64,000 bases of DNA from Limnomonas spitsbergensis. Its lineage: Eukaryota; Chlorophyta; Chlorophyceae; Chlamydomonadales. Below are positions 11,701 through 23,700 of this stretch, one piece after another (position 1 is the stretch's first letter; each line of letters begins with the position of its first letter). A program made the translations under genes and the position numbers. Below the pieces are notes generated by a model. The model had not been told where the DNA came from. It worked only from the letters and a program-made list of their open reading frames with translations, and made no database searches. Where the stretch lies: the NCBI GenBank assembly GCA_037349105.1, contig JAYJMM010000017.1:434001-498000 (forward strand), given 5' to 3'.

Positions 11701-14700
11701 ATGTCCAGTTATGTCTAGCTATGTCAAGTCATGTCAAGTCACATCTAGTCATGTGTAGTCATGTCCAGTTATGTATAATTATGTCTAGATATGTTACTAC
11801 TAGTAATATATGCCCTCCTTACCCGTAAGCCTTCTCTTGCTGCACAGGGAACATGATCCCCGTTTTCCTGAAACTCGAGCCTGGATGCTCACCCCTCCAG
11901 CTCTTCGGTTTCAACTACTTTGAGTACGCCATCTTCAACCCTGGACACACATGCTGCCCTGTCTCCAAGTTTTTCCCTCGAAATCCTCCGCCGCCGTTTG
12001 TGCCACAGGACATGTCACCGCCGTCTCCTCCACCACTCATGCCTCCCTCTACCCCTCCTCCTTCACCTCCCCCTCCCCCATCTCCCCCTCCCCCACGCCC
12101 TCCTCCTCCCCCGCCAAGCCCACCTCCTCCGAGTCCCCCTCCCCCTCGTCCTCCTCCCCCTCCCCCTCCTCCTCCACCCAGATCTCCCCCTCCCCCTCCC
12201 CCTCCCCCTCCTCCCCCTCCTCCTCCTCCTCCACCCCCTCCCACAAGCCCTCCTCCCCCTCCTCCTCCTCCCCCACCTCCCCCTCCTCCTCCCCCACCTC
12301 CACCCAACCCTCCACCCGAGTCTCCTCCCCCTCCTCCCCCCCCTCCTCCCCCTCCCCCCCCTCCTCCCCCTCCCCCTCCTACCCCTCCTCCTCCTCGCCC
12401 CTCCCCTCCACCTCCGCGCCCCCCTCCTCCGCGCCCCTCCCCTCCCCCTCCAAGCCCCCCTCCTCCGCGCCTCTCCCCTCCCCCTCCAAGCCCCCCTCCT
12501 CCTCCACCACCCCCCTTCATGCCTCAAGCCTACTTCCCTCCTCCACCAGGGGGATTCCCTTACTGCAAGTGAGTTGAGCTGGCTGGACCCATATTTTCCA
12601 CTCTCACTGTGTTAACCCTCTATAATAATATGTATGGTACATATCCGTACGTTCCTCTTCCGCAAGCAAGTGAATCTCCCTTTAGAAAATATATAAGTCG
12701 TGCATCCTGGGTGGAGGATGAAGGAGCCCACCCGTTCGGCTGTAGCAATGAGAAGGCTACTATTTCCACGAGGATGGTCAGGGCCTTTGTAACTAACCGC
12801 GAGCCCAACCGCCTATCAAATGCTAGTGTATTGCCAACCACCCGTCAAAGCATGCTTGGACCTGTCTAATCGTGGCCGTTGCAGGCCGACCCATTGCCTC
12901 GTCAGACTTCAAGCCTTTGTAACTCCACAACAGAGTCCCAGACGCAATGCTACTGACACATCTGTATCCCCTGCATCAACCTAGCAACTAGCATCTAGGA
13001 TCCCAGCATTGATTTGCTTCCTGCTTACTGCCCGCCTGTCTCCCTCCGTGCCGCAGCTGCAACCCGAGCATCAACTCCAGCCCCTGGCGCACAGCCGTGC
13101 AGAGCATCCAAAACCTTGCGAACAACGGCGGACAACGCGTGCAGCTGCAGCTGTATCCCGATGCGTCTGTCATGAAATGCACCCAGTCCATGAGCAAGCT
13201 GGAATTCAACCTGCCGAGCATCGACGGTGAGTTTGATTGTTAAGGGTGAAGGGATCGGCAATACCTTGAAACGCTGGTCATAAAATGCGCTCAGCAACCC
13301 TCAATCCAACATGCGTGGCACTGCTGGCGAGGTTCAGGATAAAAGGATTGGCATTACCTAGGGTTTAGAATTGCCTTGACCCGTTTGTCATGAAATGCGC
13401 TCAGCAAGCTTGAATCCAACCTGACAACTGCTGGTGATTTTGATTGTGAAGGGTGAAGGGATTGGCATTACCTCGACATGCTTGTCATGAAACACACTCA
13501 GTCCATGAGTGGGCTTGAATTCAACCTGCCTAGGGATTGTCGTAAAATGCACTCAGGTCAGTAGAAAGAGTTCAATCTACCGGTAGGCAAGGTTGACTGT
13601 AAGGACCAGCGTTTAGGTTGAGGGTTTGCGATCAAGCTCAAGGATGAGTTACATTGAGCGGCATCAACAGCTTGGACCAGTGTCAAATGAAGTGGGCGCT
13701 AACTGGCGAATGTCTGCTGTTGAATGTGTTCAGTGTCCATGAAGTTTCGCGGCACCTTCCAAGATGTGGACATTAATGGGCGCTCCACCACCGCAGTGTA
13801 CTGGGAGACGAATAGGTGGGTGCCATGACACTGCGCTGTGGGCGTAGCTGGGTACTGGGTGTTGTGGGTAGCTGGGTAGAGGGCGCAATGACAATGGCTT
13901 GTGTGCAATTGGGTAGTGGGTGCTATGACTATGCGTTGTGGGTAGCTGGGTAGAGGGTGCTGTGACAGTGGTTTGTGTGTAATTGGGTAGTGGGTGCTAT
14001 GATAGTGCGGTGTGGGTAGCTGGGTAGAGGGTGCTGTGGGTGCTGTGTCAGTGTGTTAAGGGTAGCTGGCATGGGGCGCTGTGGCGGAAAATTGTAGGTT
14101 GTGGGTTCTTAGTAGCTGTGCTGTGGGCTTCGTGAGTTGACGTGGTGGGAGCCTTGTGCTGGGCACTGGGAGATGACCATGTGGGAGCTAGGGCACTTAG
14201 CTGACAGGGACAAAAAATATTCTGCAGCCGGCGATTGAAGCAGCAGGGCTGGCTGCAACAGCCACCCTGGCCGCAGGCTGTGATGTAGTTGAATTGCAGC
14301 TGAAGCGGGCTAGGACCATCAGCTCCTAAACACAGTAACACGCTCACCTTTCTCCTCGCCCGCCCTGCTTTCATTCTCAGGCCCACTGTGAAGTTCACGA
14401 CTCTCAACGCGCCCTGCCCCGCACCCGGGGCGCCGCCATTCATTCTATCCTTCACGGTCAAAGGAGCCGCCACGTGAGTGCTGCTGGAAGTATGCCCCTG
14501 CACTGCCTGGCGTGGCCTTGTAGTCTGCAGTCAGACTGCAACTTCAGAAGCTTGTTTTGAAGGATCCGTTTGGATGCCTTGGATTGTTGCCATGTGGAGT
14601 GGGGCAGAAGATTAAATGGTATGCTTTGTCATCTATTTCCTCCGCCAGGCCCTGATGGTAGTATTAGTACGGGCACTAGACTAGCATTGTCATGTAACAG

Positions 14701-15344
14701 CAAGTGAGCAGGACTGCACTAGAGTTGCTCTTGTAACGTCACGTGATTAGCACTGGCAGTCTGGCACTACACTTATATTGATGCTGCCACATGGGCAGTA
14801 CTGGCACTACACTTGTGTTTGTTCTGCTGCGTCAGTATTATTGGTACTGCAGTAGTAGGGGAATGGCCATTTGCATGTGAGTTCCAATTATACACTCGTT
14901 TCGGTACCGTCCGCTCCTTCCTCTCCCCGTCAAGCTGCCTGAATTGCAGTCCCCCCCCCCTTCCATTCCCTGCGGTGAAAGAAATATAATCTACGCCCCC
15001 CTAGGGGCGTGCGGGTTAAGGGAACAGCGCAGCTTAAGGCCGAAGCCACATCCGCACCGTTACCATGTGGATTTCCCTGAGGTGTTGCTCTTGTCGCATG
15101 CATGCATGTGCCACATCCATAAGGGGTGCTGTTGGGACATGTCATGTGGTTTAAGTTCTACCAATGTCGAGGACGTACAACAGCTGACACGCATTGCTTG
15201 TTGTGTTTCTGCCCGATATGCAGGTCTCTGTTCCAAGTCTGCGGGCAGCCCTTCTGCCAATACGCCATGTTCCATACTGATGACCTGTCGGGGGCCTGCC
15301 CCGTCAGCTGGTTTTCAACGCGCTCAACGGCCCCCGACCTGTGA
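8735..15344 (+). CDS. Pherophorin A (9 exons, about 578 residues)
   Basis: Extracellular-matrix glycoprotein of the pherophorin family. Exons: 8735-8828, 9126-9186 (start could be 9129), 9437-9684, 10442-10588, 11848-12568, 13057-13226, 13734-13815, 14381-14473, 15224-15344; phases agree throughout. Exon 1 encodes a signal peptide (hydrophobic [16 protein letters not shown]). The first pherophorin domain spans about residues 72-228 (FPWCLCD to [10 protein letters not shown], paired cysteines). A Pro-rich rod of about 190 residues of PPPSPPPP type follows (about 229-415), probably hydroxylated and glycosylated. The second domain starts [16 protein letters not shown] at about 420 and includes [12 protein letters not shown] near the C-terminus. 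The family role is secretion and assembly into the algal matrix. Several introns carry stacked copies of exon ends. Start: two adjacent ATGs (8735, 8738). Confidence 0.9.
10195..10340 (+). repeat. Dispersed element copy in pherophorin A intron 3
   Basis: Divergent copy with core GGGGCCCAAACCTTGATCGG and the doubled end GATGTAGCTGAATTGTAGCTG. It lies about 100 bases before the exon 4 acceptor. Confidence 0.65.
10552..11194 (+). repeat. Six-copy array of exon 4 end plus donor
   Basis: The last ~36 bases of exon 4 (CCTGTCCTTCTCACAGCAGC onward), its GTAGATT donor and ~80 bases of intron are repeated five more times. Donor-equivalent positions follow 10588, 10714, 10828, 10950, 11072 and 11194 (steps 126, 114, 122, 122, 122). 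Donors 2 and 3 keep reading frame relative to the first; using donor 2 would add 42 residues without a stop. Confidence 0.92.
11617..11796 (+). repeat. TTATGTCTAG decamer minisatellite
   Basis: Roughly 17 imperfect 10-base units (TTATGTCTAG, TCATGTCCAG, CTATGTCTAG) in pherophorin A intron 4, ending shortly before the acceptor of the rod exon. Confidence 0.9.
11985..12530 (+). repeat. Pro-codon low-complexity tract (pherophorin rod)
   Basis: CCT/CCC/CCA-rich coding repeat for the Pro-rich rod of pherophorin A. It opens long antisense Gly- or Arg-rich frames that are not genes. Confidence 0.95.
13169..13600 (+). repeat. Copies of exon 6 end in the following intron
   Basis: The exon 6 segment GTCATGAAATGCACCCAGTC through the GAATTCAACCTGCC block recurs, increasingly altered, at about 13278, 13388, 13486 and 13540 (period ~55-110). 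Copies include the intron piece AAGGGTGAAGGGATTGGCAT. None keeps the exon frame intact. Confidence 0.85.
13816..14070 (+). repeat. GTGGGTAGCTGGGTAGAGGGTGC minisatellite
   Basis: Units of ~30-35 bases alternating GTAGCTGGGTAGAGGGTG and GTAATTGGGTAGTGGGTGC follow the exon 7 donor (GTGGGT), so the array begins at the splice site itself. Confidence 0.85.
14205..14312 (+). repeat. Dispersed element fragment in pherophorin A intron 7
   Basis: Retains GCAGCAGGGCTGGCTGCAAC and GATGTAGTTGAATTGCAGCT, the 3' half of the family. Confidence 0.5.
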
Positions 15345-15399
15345 GGCCTTACTAGCGGCCCAGTCAGGAGCAGCTGAAGACATGATTACTGCAGCCAAG

Positions 15400-15458
15400 G
15401 ACGGGCTTGCCTGGCCTGCCAGCTGGTTTTCAACCCGCATGACGGCCCCCTAACGGCA
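15400..15458 (+). repeat. Copy of the terminal exon end after the stop
   Basis: CCAGCTGGTTTTCAACCCGC and a following ATGACGGCCCCC repeat the end of the last pherophorin A exon (CAGCTGGTTTTCAACGCGCT...ACGGCCCCCGAC) about 110 bases downstream, beyond its TGA. It appears to be a relic of duplication of the 3' end. Confidence 0.75.
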
Positions 15459-15639
15459 GCAAGCAATGGTGGCCTTGCTGGCTGCACTGTCAGTAGCTTA
15501 TCACTTGCCTGCTGACTAGGTTGCCTATAAGTGCACGAATGCACGATTGCTAGGCGCTCGACCTTCAACGTGAATGGCATGACTTGTTGAAGGACTCAGT
15601 ACAGCACCTCATTCATCTAATGGCGAGCTGTTGATGACT

Positions 15640-15768
15640 GCGTGACACCCTTGCATCCAGGCTGTCATTGCGTGACACTCCTGCATGCAGGCTATCATTT
15701 CGTGACATTCCTGCATCCAGGCTGTCACTGCGTGACACTCCTGCATCCAGGCTGTCATTCCACCCTCC
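15640..15768 (+). repeat. 30-base tandem repeat downstream of pherophorin A
   Basis: Four units of TGCATCCAGGCTGTCATTGC followed by GTGACACTCC. Non-coding. Confidence 0.85.
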
Positions 15769-18050
15769 TGTGGCCGTGTGCTTCACTCAGTTCGTTTTTG
15801 TTGTGCTTTGGCACGGCCGCTGAGGACTAACGCACGCAGTATTAGGCCTTTGACGTTTTACTTTATTGATTGCTTGATGGATGGGTCGTTGTGTTGGTCG
15901 TGGTTGTGCATCAAACTGGTGGTGTATGTGTTGTTGTACAGCTGGCAGGGTTCAATTTTGTGTCTTGCTAAGGAGGACTTCCTGGCGGTTCGTTTCACCG
16001 CCCATGCACTCAACACATCTCTTGTCGTGCTCAGGCACCATTCTCCCCTGCTTTCCCGATACAAGACCTTGCCTCTATTTATATCTCCTATATTCTTGTC
16101 TGCATGTTGCTGCCCGGGCGTCAGCTCGGCATGCATGGTGCTGTATCCCTTGATCATTCTTTTCCAACTTGCTCTCTCAAGTTCCCACGAACGCACCCGT
16201 TCATGTTTGAGGTTTTAATTTTCTAACTTGCTCCCAAGAGACCTCGCGTACGCACCCGTACAAGTTTGCTATTATTAAGTGGTGTCTGAGGTCTTAAACA
16301 GTTTACAAAAGACAATACTGGATTGGCCCTGCCCTGGTTTGGAATGACCTTGCCTTGCATTGGTTCATATGCACACGCATTATTCACATGATGAAGGGTG
16401 CATGCAGCAGCTAGCCCGCAATGTATGAGCCACTTGCATATTCAGCCCATGTTTAATGTGCCCGGAGAGTTGTCTGCAGTTCTCACCGCTGGTGTTACAA
16501 ATCCGCATTTTCCTATGTTTGTAAAAATATAGATGGACCGATACTACACCATTCGTACGCAGATCAGGACCATGCTAGGGCCAGCCTCCGGCCAGTGCTC
16601 AAGCAGTGCGCACCTGTGTAAGGACCTGGGGAGCAACAGTCTGTCATGAAGGACTGCACATGCTGCCGTTAGTCCATCCCGCATCCTGCGAAAGTACATA
16701 TGGCATTTGGGGCAGTGACCTCCCTCTCTCTAAGCCGTGCTAAACGCAGCTGCATAAATTTTAGACAATTAAAATGTGAATTCGCGCGACCTTTCAGTAA
16801 ATAATTAATAGATCGCATGTCATTCCACGTGGGCCAATCAACATTAAATGGTGCGAAGGCAAAGAACATCAACGGTACTGCCACAACATGGAGGATAATG
16901 GATACAAGAGCATGCTGCGGAGGGTTCCAAGACTTTCAACTGAACAAGGCACTCACGTTTGCAATGCCGGCCTCTTCATTACCGCAGGTTGCTGCTAACT
17001 GTTGGAATCTCACCTTGGCTGTTGAAAAACAACCACTTGAACAGGATCAGCGGGCAGTCAAATTGAATGCGTCTCTCATTCATGGAGATTTGTGGCGTGT
17101 GAGGAAGACACATTTGTGTGGCAGCTGAGTGGGCTGGCCTCCCAAGCTGGATTTGTGCAACCGGCCACCCATGCTGGATTTGTGTTTGATGGTTTGGAAG
17201 TTTGATATTTGCAATCCAGACTTTTGCTTAGATGCCATGCCGCCATGGCCTGTGGAGAGCTTGGCTGCATTTTTGTTCTTCTTCCCCAGCCCTTCAGAAA
17301 TAACTGTGTTGGATTTTTTATTATCAGGTCGTCTGTGCAACCAAAATTGCACATGACGGGGAACTTGCTGACCGCCTCAGATTCTCAGACTGCTTCAGAT
17401 ACAACAGAAATACTGCCAGGCCGGGTTGCCTGTTCAGTGCGACTAGTCTTGGCATATAAATGCGTTTATACCTCCTAATTATCATGTTACGGTGTGCCAC
17501 TTCTACTACTCACTTATTACGGTACATTGATTTTGTACAAATGCTCACTAGATTTAGGCATCAATTGCATTCGCTGAATGTTTGTCAGACTTAATTTCCC
17601 ACTGACTTTGTGAAATGGTGGGGATATGAATTAGAGAAATTTCCACGCCCTTGGAGCATCATATTTGTGGACTACCCTAGAACGCCATAGGGTCCACGCA
17701 GCAAGAAAAAATCCTTTATTTTTACGTCGCGCAGCAAAAACAATTTAAAGAACGGTCGCGCGGCGACAAAATATTTTGTACTTAATTTAATTTAACGTTG
17801 CGTACAGGTACAATAGACACCTGAATAAAACTGGGTGCAGCAATTCCGAAGAAAACATGATCACTTTTGCAGCGGCGACTTTTGAATTATTATTAGCGCG
17901 CAGCCATGTCCGCGCAGGCCAATTATTCATTCAGATTGAGCGAAGTTATCAGGTTCCACGGTAGGTCGGGTGCCCGCAAACAGGGTCGTTCGAGTATTAA
18001 GATAAGCTAGGTCATTGCACATGTCGTGCCATAAACCCGTGAGCGGGCAG
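15769..18050. other. Intergenic, no supported gene
   Basis: One ATG frame of 103 codons (16817-17128) has no recognisable domain, codon pattern or splice context. Short direct duplications occur, such as GGCCACCCATGCTGGATTTG with a partner just upstream (near 17140-17185). The part around 17690-17960 is AT-rich. Nothing else seen. Confidence 0.45.
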
Positions 18051-18067
18051 TTAACGGGATATAAGAG

Positions 18068-18185
18068 GGAAAAGGCCTTAGAGAGGCCAAACTACTCACA
18101 ACTCGGGGGACAGGCCTTAGAGATGCCAAACTACTTATAACTCAGGGGACAGGCCTAAGAGAGGCCAAGCTACTCACAACTCGTG
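18068..18185. repeat. Three direct repeats with a retroelement-flank motif
   Basis: Three ~50-base units of GGCCTTAGAGAGGCCAAACT then ACTCACAACTC. The same motif (CTTAGAGAGGCTCAAACTAC) occurs once at 29559-29585 beside the Gag ORF, suggesting a related retroelement remnant here. No coding domain or complete LTR pair was found. Confidence 0.55.
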
Positions 18186-18284
18186 ATGCCCGTACTGTAC
18201 TGTACGACAGTAACTGGGAAAGTACTATAGGAAAGTACTGCAAGGCGGCATGCACCGCTAGAACTGATGCAACTACTGACTCGG

Positions 18285-18445
18285 ATGGGTCTTCAGCACC
18301 AACAACGAGACTGCTCCCGGTAAGGGGCCGCTGAGGGGCTCTGACTAACGAGTGTCCCCTCACCTAACTCCACTGAGGATAGTTCTTCGGCGCCGACAGC
18401 GGGACTTTTCCCGGTATAGGGGCCGCTGAAGGGCTTCCGGGGACC
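18285..18445. repeat. ~90-base tandem duplication
   Basis: CGAGACTGCTCCCGGTAAGG with GGCCGCTGAGGGGCTC is repeated as CGGGACTTTTCCCGGTATAG with GGCCGCTGAAGGGCTT. Probable debris of a mobile element together with the adjacent direct repeats. Confidence 0.6.
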
Positions 18446-19837
18446 GGGTGGGGCCAAGACAGGCCCAGACCGCCCTGGAGCCTAGGCTTACTTCCCCTAC
18501 AATCCCTGTCTCTGGCTTTCGCTGTCTCTCGCACGCAGCTTCTTCTAGCTGCTCGGAGTCAGGGCTGAGAGGACTCGCTAGGCAGGATCTCCGGGCGCTG
18601 ACTCGCGCGCTGAAGCTCCTGGAGAGCAAATGGTCTTGTGGCGAGCCCTCGTCGCCTTCCGCTGTGACTAAGCTGAAAATCCGCTGGGATGCTGTGGACA
18701 CGCACACGTAGGTTGCAGTGACCGGAGGCTCCAGTGAGTCGAGCTAGCTTTACTTCTGATATGCTAGTACACTTTGTCTTTGGTGAGGTACAGTTGATTG
18801 CTTAAAGGCTGGGACTAAACTGTTAGGTAACTTTAGTCGGCAGTCGGTCACTTTGATACACAAAAGGATTGGTATGCATGCGGACCAAGAGGACTGTCCT
18901 CTTGAGGACTTAAGTGACGAGGGACAGAAAGGCGGCCGGGATGAAAGCCCCGGCGGCAAGCCCTTTATTAATATGGATAACGTGAAGACGCGCATGTGAC
19001 TGGACTAACTGAATGTAACTGCTTTAAGGTTCCGGTATCCCCGTAAAGTCAGGGGTTCCGGGACCGGAAAAGGAGGCGAGTACGCTTCTGTCACGAATAC
19101 GAAAGTATCATTTGACATACACGTTATAACAGGGCAAATACTTCTTTCAGATGCTACTATCCACGACTCTAAGTTCCAAATTGTGCGGCCACTTTGATCA
19201 AAATACTTGTATTATAAGCTCCTTTAAGGCCTGGGAAAAGCAGCCAAGAATCCTGCAATTGTGCGTGCCATGGTTTGAACTTTGAAGCTGGCCAGGCAGG
19301 GAACATATGACCACTTTTGGAAATTACCCAGCTCAAGCTTGCGCCAGCCCTAGCTTGGCTTGACATTAAAACATTGAACAAAACAAGGCATTAAGCTATG
19401 ATTCCCGATCACAAGAGCTTAGAGCAATTCTAACCAAGAAAAAAGTTATACAAACAAAATATGTACACGTGGAACAGAAGCTAGAACCAGAGACACTGAG
19501 GTCCCAAGGAGCCCCAAGGGAAGGCAGCAACAGCCAGCAATGAGGAAAGGAACCATCGCAAGAAACTTTTCCATAAAACATACTCAGTCGGTAAGAAATA
19601 CAAACCAGGATGGGAGTGGGCACAGAGATGAAACCAGGAGGCAATACATCAACCAAAGAGCTGAAATACACCAGAACCGGAAAGCAGTCCAGCAAACAGC
19701 AGGATACGAAGCCTCATGCCTGTCTGGGGATGATGCAACATTGACTACATTGACCAAAGCAGGACAGCCAAGATTTCCAGGAAAATCACAAGTCTAAAGA
19801 GACGAGCCACCAATTCATAATCCTCCTCATGATACCC
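18446..19837. other. Intergenic, possible element debris
   Basis: An 87-codon plus-strand frame at 18448-18711 (Ser-, Arg- and Leu-rich) has an antisense partner of similar length; neither carries a recognised motif. Otherwise nothing supported. Confidence 0.35.
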
Positions 19838-20025
19838 GTAGATTTGATTTGCATTCCCTCGGGTTTAAAAAGGGGAATTATTTCAATGCTGCGCTCAGAG
19901 CAATTTAACGTCCAAAACTCTTATTTTCTGACTCAAACCTGGCGTCGACAATCCACAACTAGTATATGCATGGAGCCCTCAACCTCAAACAACGTAGATT
20001 ATGAGAGAAGGTAAAGCAAATCTAC
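19838..20025 (+). repeat. 188-base inverted-terminal element, copy 1
   Basis: Starts GTAGATTTGATTTGC and ends GCAAATCTAC, giving ~10-base terminal inverted repeats. A second copy lies in opposite orientation at 41053-41242; shared blocks include ATTCCCTCGGGT (first) and TGGCGTCGACAATC. Size and ends fit a non-autonomous DNA transposon (MITE). No clear target-site duplication was identified. Confidence 0.75.
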
Positions 20026-20783
20026 AGTATGCAAAGTCCATTTTCCATCACGGGGAGCAAAGCATGCATTGACCGGCTCGTACGGCTCGGTGGTGGCCGC
20101 TCCACGTACCGCCCTCACAACTGACGTGGCCTGGTTTTGCGAAAGAAAAACTGCTGTCCCCGGTTTCTATTGACGACTCGATACCGACCAATAAAAACAG
20201 TGTACCGGGGCCGTCTCACAACCGTGGAGTGGTCTCGAGTTCTCGACTCACTCAACTCTTTCAATTTCCCGCCAATTTCCCAAAGACGCTGTGCGGTCGT
20301 ATACTTGTTCATACCAAAGCAGCGAGAGCTACAAACAGACGTCATCATGAATTCACGACGATCGCATTGTTCGCGTAATCAGCCACGCACACGCCACGCA
20401 CACGCCACGTCCCCACTGTTGATTCTTCAGTGTACAGCAGAGAGATGAAATCAGGAGTTTCCACGCTCATTTCCCGATATGCTTCATGGCCGAGGTTACT
20501 GAAGGGCAACGTGGGCATGCCAGGCAGCTGCGTAGCATGTGCACCCAGCTAGAACGCAGCTACTCAACCGCTGCAGCCACCCCGCACGGCAGTAATTGTG
20601 ACTCACGGAAAGACGTATCCATCCATTGATCGCCGGTCTCGATTCTAGTCTTAAAGACGACACGCCCAATTTGATTGAATCCACAACATTAGTAGGGCAT
20701 TTTACAAGCCCCTACCCGCACAGAGACGTCACGCCAGCCAGAACTTCGCTCGTTGATCACCTGCTGGAGGGATTGACAGCTGA
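20026..20783. other. Upstream region of pherophorin B
   Basis: No gene supported. A short ACGCACACGCC direct repeat lies near 20391-20412. Expected to contain the promoter and 5' UTR of the pherophorin gene at 20784. Confidence 0.4.
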
Positions 20784-23700
20784 ATGATGAAAACCATGGT
20801 CGCCACACACCAACACCGATCGATGGCGATATATTCGCTCATCGCGTTTCTTTGTTTCAACATCGTAGCAGCGGCAATCACAGTGTCAGCAGGTGAGGGT
20901 GCGGACCATACCGGCAATTAGTACATATTGACCAGCATCAGTAATCATGTTGCTCACCATGCCTCGCTTGTGATCTTGAACCGCCCATCTCGACCAAGCC
21001 CTGCCTCGTTTGAAGCGGTCTATGGTCATCGACATTTACTACCGCGTTGAATGCTTGCCGCTTTTGTTTTGCGCCACATCATGAAGGGCTTGATCAGGCA
21101 TGATCACTAGGCATGTACTAAACCCATGCATGTCATATGCAGGCGACTCGAGCGGCTCAGCAGGCAGCGCGTCCCGATGGCCGAGAAGGTGTGCTCAAAA
21201 CATAACGATTGTCTTGTAGCCATGTACTGGACATTTCTTACTCATTTTCGTATCATGACATTGTGCGTCTGTCACATCGCCTGTACCAGGTAGGTCAACC
21301 CATTCGATTTTCTGGCCTCTCATCACATGCCTGCCTTGCATGCTGTCTCGTCTTGCAGGGCTCTGATGCAAGCCGGCCCCGTGGACACCGACGGCACCTA
21401 CACCTTCCCCCTCCGATACCAGGCCTTCCCCTGGTGTCTGTGTGATCACGACTTCTTGTACAACCCGCTTCGCCTCCTTTACGATGGCGTCGGCGAGATT
21501 GACGGGGACAGCTACATGAAGTTCTACCTGACGACGATCACGGTGCCCATCCTTTACGAGCCTACGCCTTGCTCTTCGTCCAACGCGGGGAAAGTTGAAT
21601 GGGACGTTGGTGAGTTTGCGAACCCAACTGGCCCACTGCTGAACCCTGCCTAGGCATGACTGATGTCATCTTGCCAGCATGCAGTGGGGCAAGGCAGATT
21701 GACAGTCAGTCCAGCGAGCAGTACGTAAGTCAATGGATCTGGGACTATGAATGGGGGGTCCCACTTTGCCTTCCTTAATTCACGCCCCAACAGCGTTTTT
21801 GCTGCCATCCCTATTTTCCAGTGGGCTGGAAATATTGCCTAACAATAGCTGAAGTGTGGAACAGGCAGTATGCTGGAGCTTGGCGTTGTCCATTCAGTAT
21901 GTAGTAGGGCGGATTGGCCTACTGCGTCTTCAGCGTCCACCTCCTTTCCGGAGTATGCAGCACGTGCTTCCATGCATGTATCTGTTGTACTGCACTACTG
22001 CAAACCCTTAGATCACAGTGCCAGCAAGGAACTTATCGCAATAACCCACAGACTGAGCTGGCGCAGCATGGGTTCAACCTTTATCCCTAAACAGCATGGT
22101 GCCTCCCATGCATGGTGCCTGACTACATGGCGTGGTGTACAACCTCACCTGTCAACCATAGGTGGCACCTGCTCCCCGCTCCCTCCTGCTCCCGTGCCCT
22201 TGCAGCTGGCACCCAGCCCGACCCTCACCCTGCTTCCCTCACCCCATCCCGCAGATGGCTCTCAACGTGACTGCGTGCGCAGCGCCCTAGTGGGCCTGGA
22301 CCTGACCCCATCCAGCATCGTTTTCAGCTCGCTCCAAAACGGGCGCGCCGACCTCCGCATCACGGGGCTCTCTTATTCCCAACTGGATATCAAGCTATTA
22401 GGTGAGAGTACTGAACAACACTACTCACTGCCTAATTTATGATGCTTCAGCCACTGTTGAGCTGCATCATGATGGCTGGTCTATCAAGAGCTGCAGCCTA
22501 AGACCCGGCTGCTGGTCGGTCATCAAGTGTAGTGAGTCCCCCTTAGCCTACAACTGCGCCCACTACTGCATGCCCAATGGCCTGGTGCACACATACATTT
22601 TTTCTTGAGCAGCGCATTGCTTAGCAGTGGTAGGCCCCTACCTGCCAAACGCAGCAGTAGCTCCAGTCTGCACAACAGTTCCCCCTCGGACAGCAGCGGT
22701 AGCCAGGCCCCAGCCTGCACAACCTTTTCCCCTTGATTTTATTTCCTCTTAGAACAAGCCTATAGCCCCCAAGCATTTACAGGCCCTGCATACTACTGTA
22801 CTGAACGTACCTTGCATCAAATGTTCTTCAGGTATAGCAATATGCCCAACTTTCTCATGAGTTGCCACTTCAGCTCAAGTCATCCCTTTGCCCTCAATCT
22901 CTCATCCTCACCTTTACAGGCAACAAGGTCCCCGTGTTCCTGAAATTGGAGCCTAGCTGCACTCCCACCAAGCTTTTCACCTATGGCTTCTACCAGTACG
23001 CAATCTTCAACACAGATCACAGCTGCTGCCCCGTCACCAAGATCTTCCCAGGCCTACCAGGCCTACCCATGTCATCCCCGCCGCCGCCCTTTGTTCCACA
23101 AGACCAGTCCCCGCCCTCTCCCCCACCTCTTTCTCCCCCCTCCCCCCCTCCCCCCTCTCCTTCTCCCCCTGCTCCCCCTCCTCCCTATCCACCACCCCCA
23201 AGCCCTCCTCCTCCTCCCCCTCCCCCTCCTCCAAGATCGCCCCCCCCCTCCTCCCCCCCCTCCCCCTCCCCCTCCCCCTCCCCCTCCCCCTCCTCCTCCT
23301 AGACCCCCTCCCCCTTCTCCCCAAGTTCCGCCGCCGCCCCCACCCTTCATGCCCCAGGCATTCTTCCCCCCACCGCCCGGTGGATTCCCCCCACCGCCGC
23401 CCAATTCATTCCCGTACTGCAAGTGAGTGTAATTCAAAAGACCATGCAGCCCTTTTGGGGGGCACTCGTTCTTAGCCCCTGCCCCCCCTTGCTTGGTGTC
23501 CCCCTCAAAGGCCGAACCACACCGGCAGAGGACGTACTGCACTGCATTCAGTGGATCATATTTTTTGCAACCTCCACGCATAGTACCCAACATTTCTTCG
23601 CATCCTACATTGACCGTGGGCCTGTTTGCCACCCCCAGACGCTACTCCCCTCTCCTTCCCCCTGGTGCATTCTTAATCATAGTGACTTCCTCTGATCCTC

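Noticed and set aside
11915..12520. Antisense poly-Gly frame of 201 codons
   Set aside because: Mirror of the Pro codons of the pherophorin A rod; no independent start or splice evidence.
16817..17128. 103-codon ATG frame
   Set aside because: No domain, splice partner or compositional support; length is within chance for this region.
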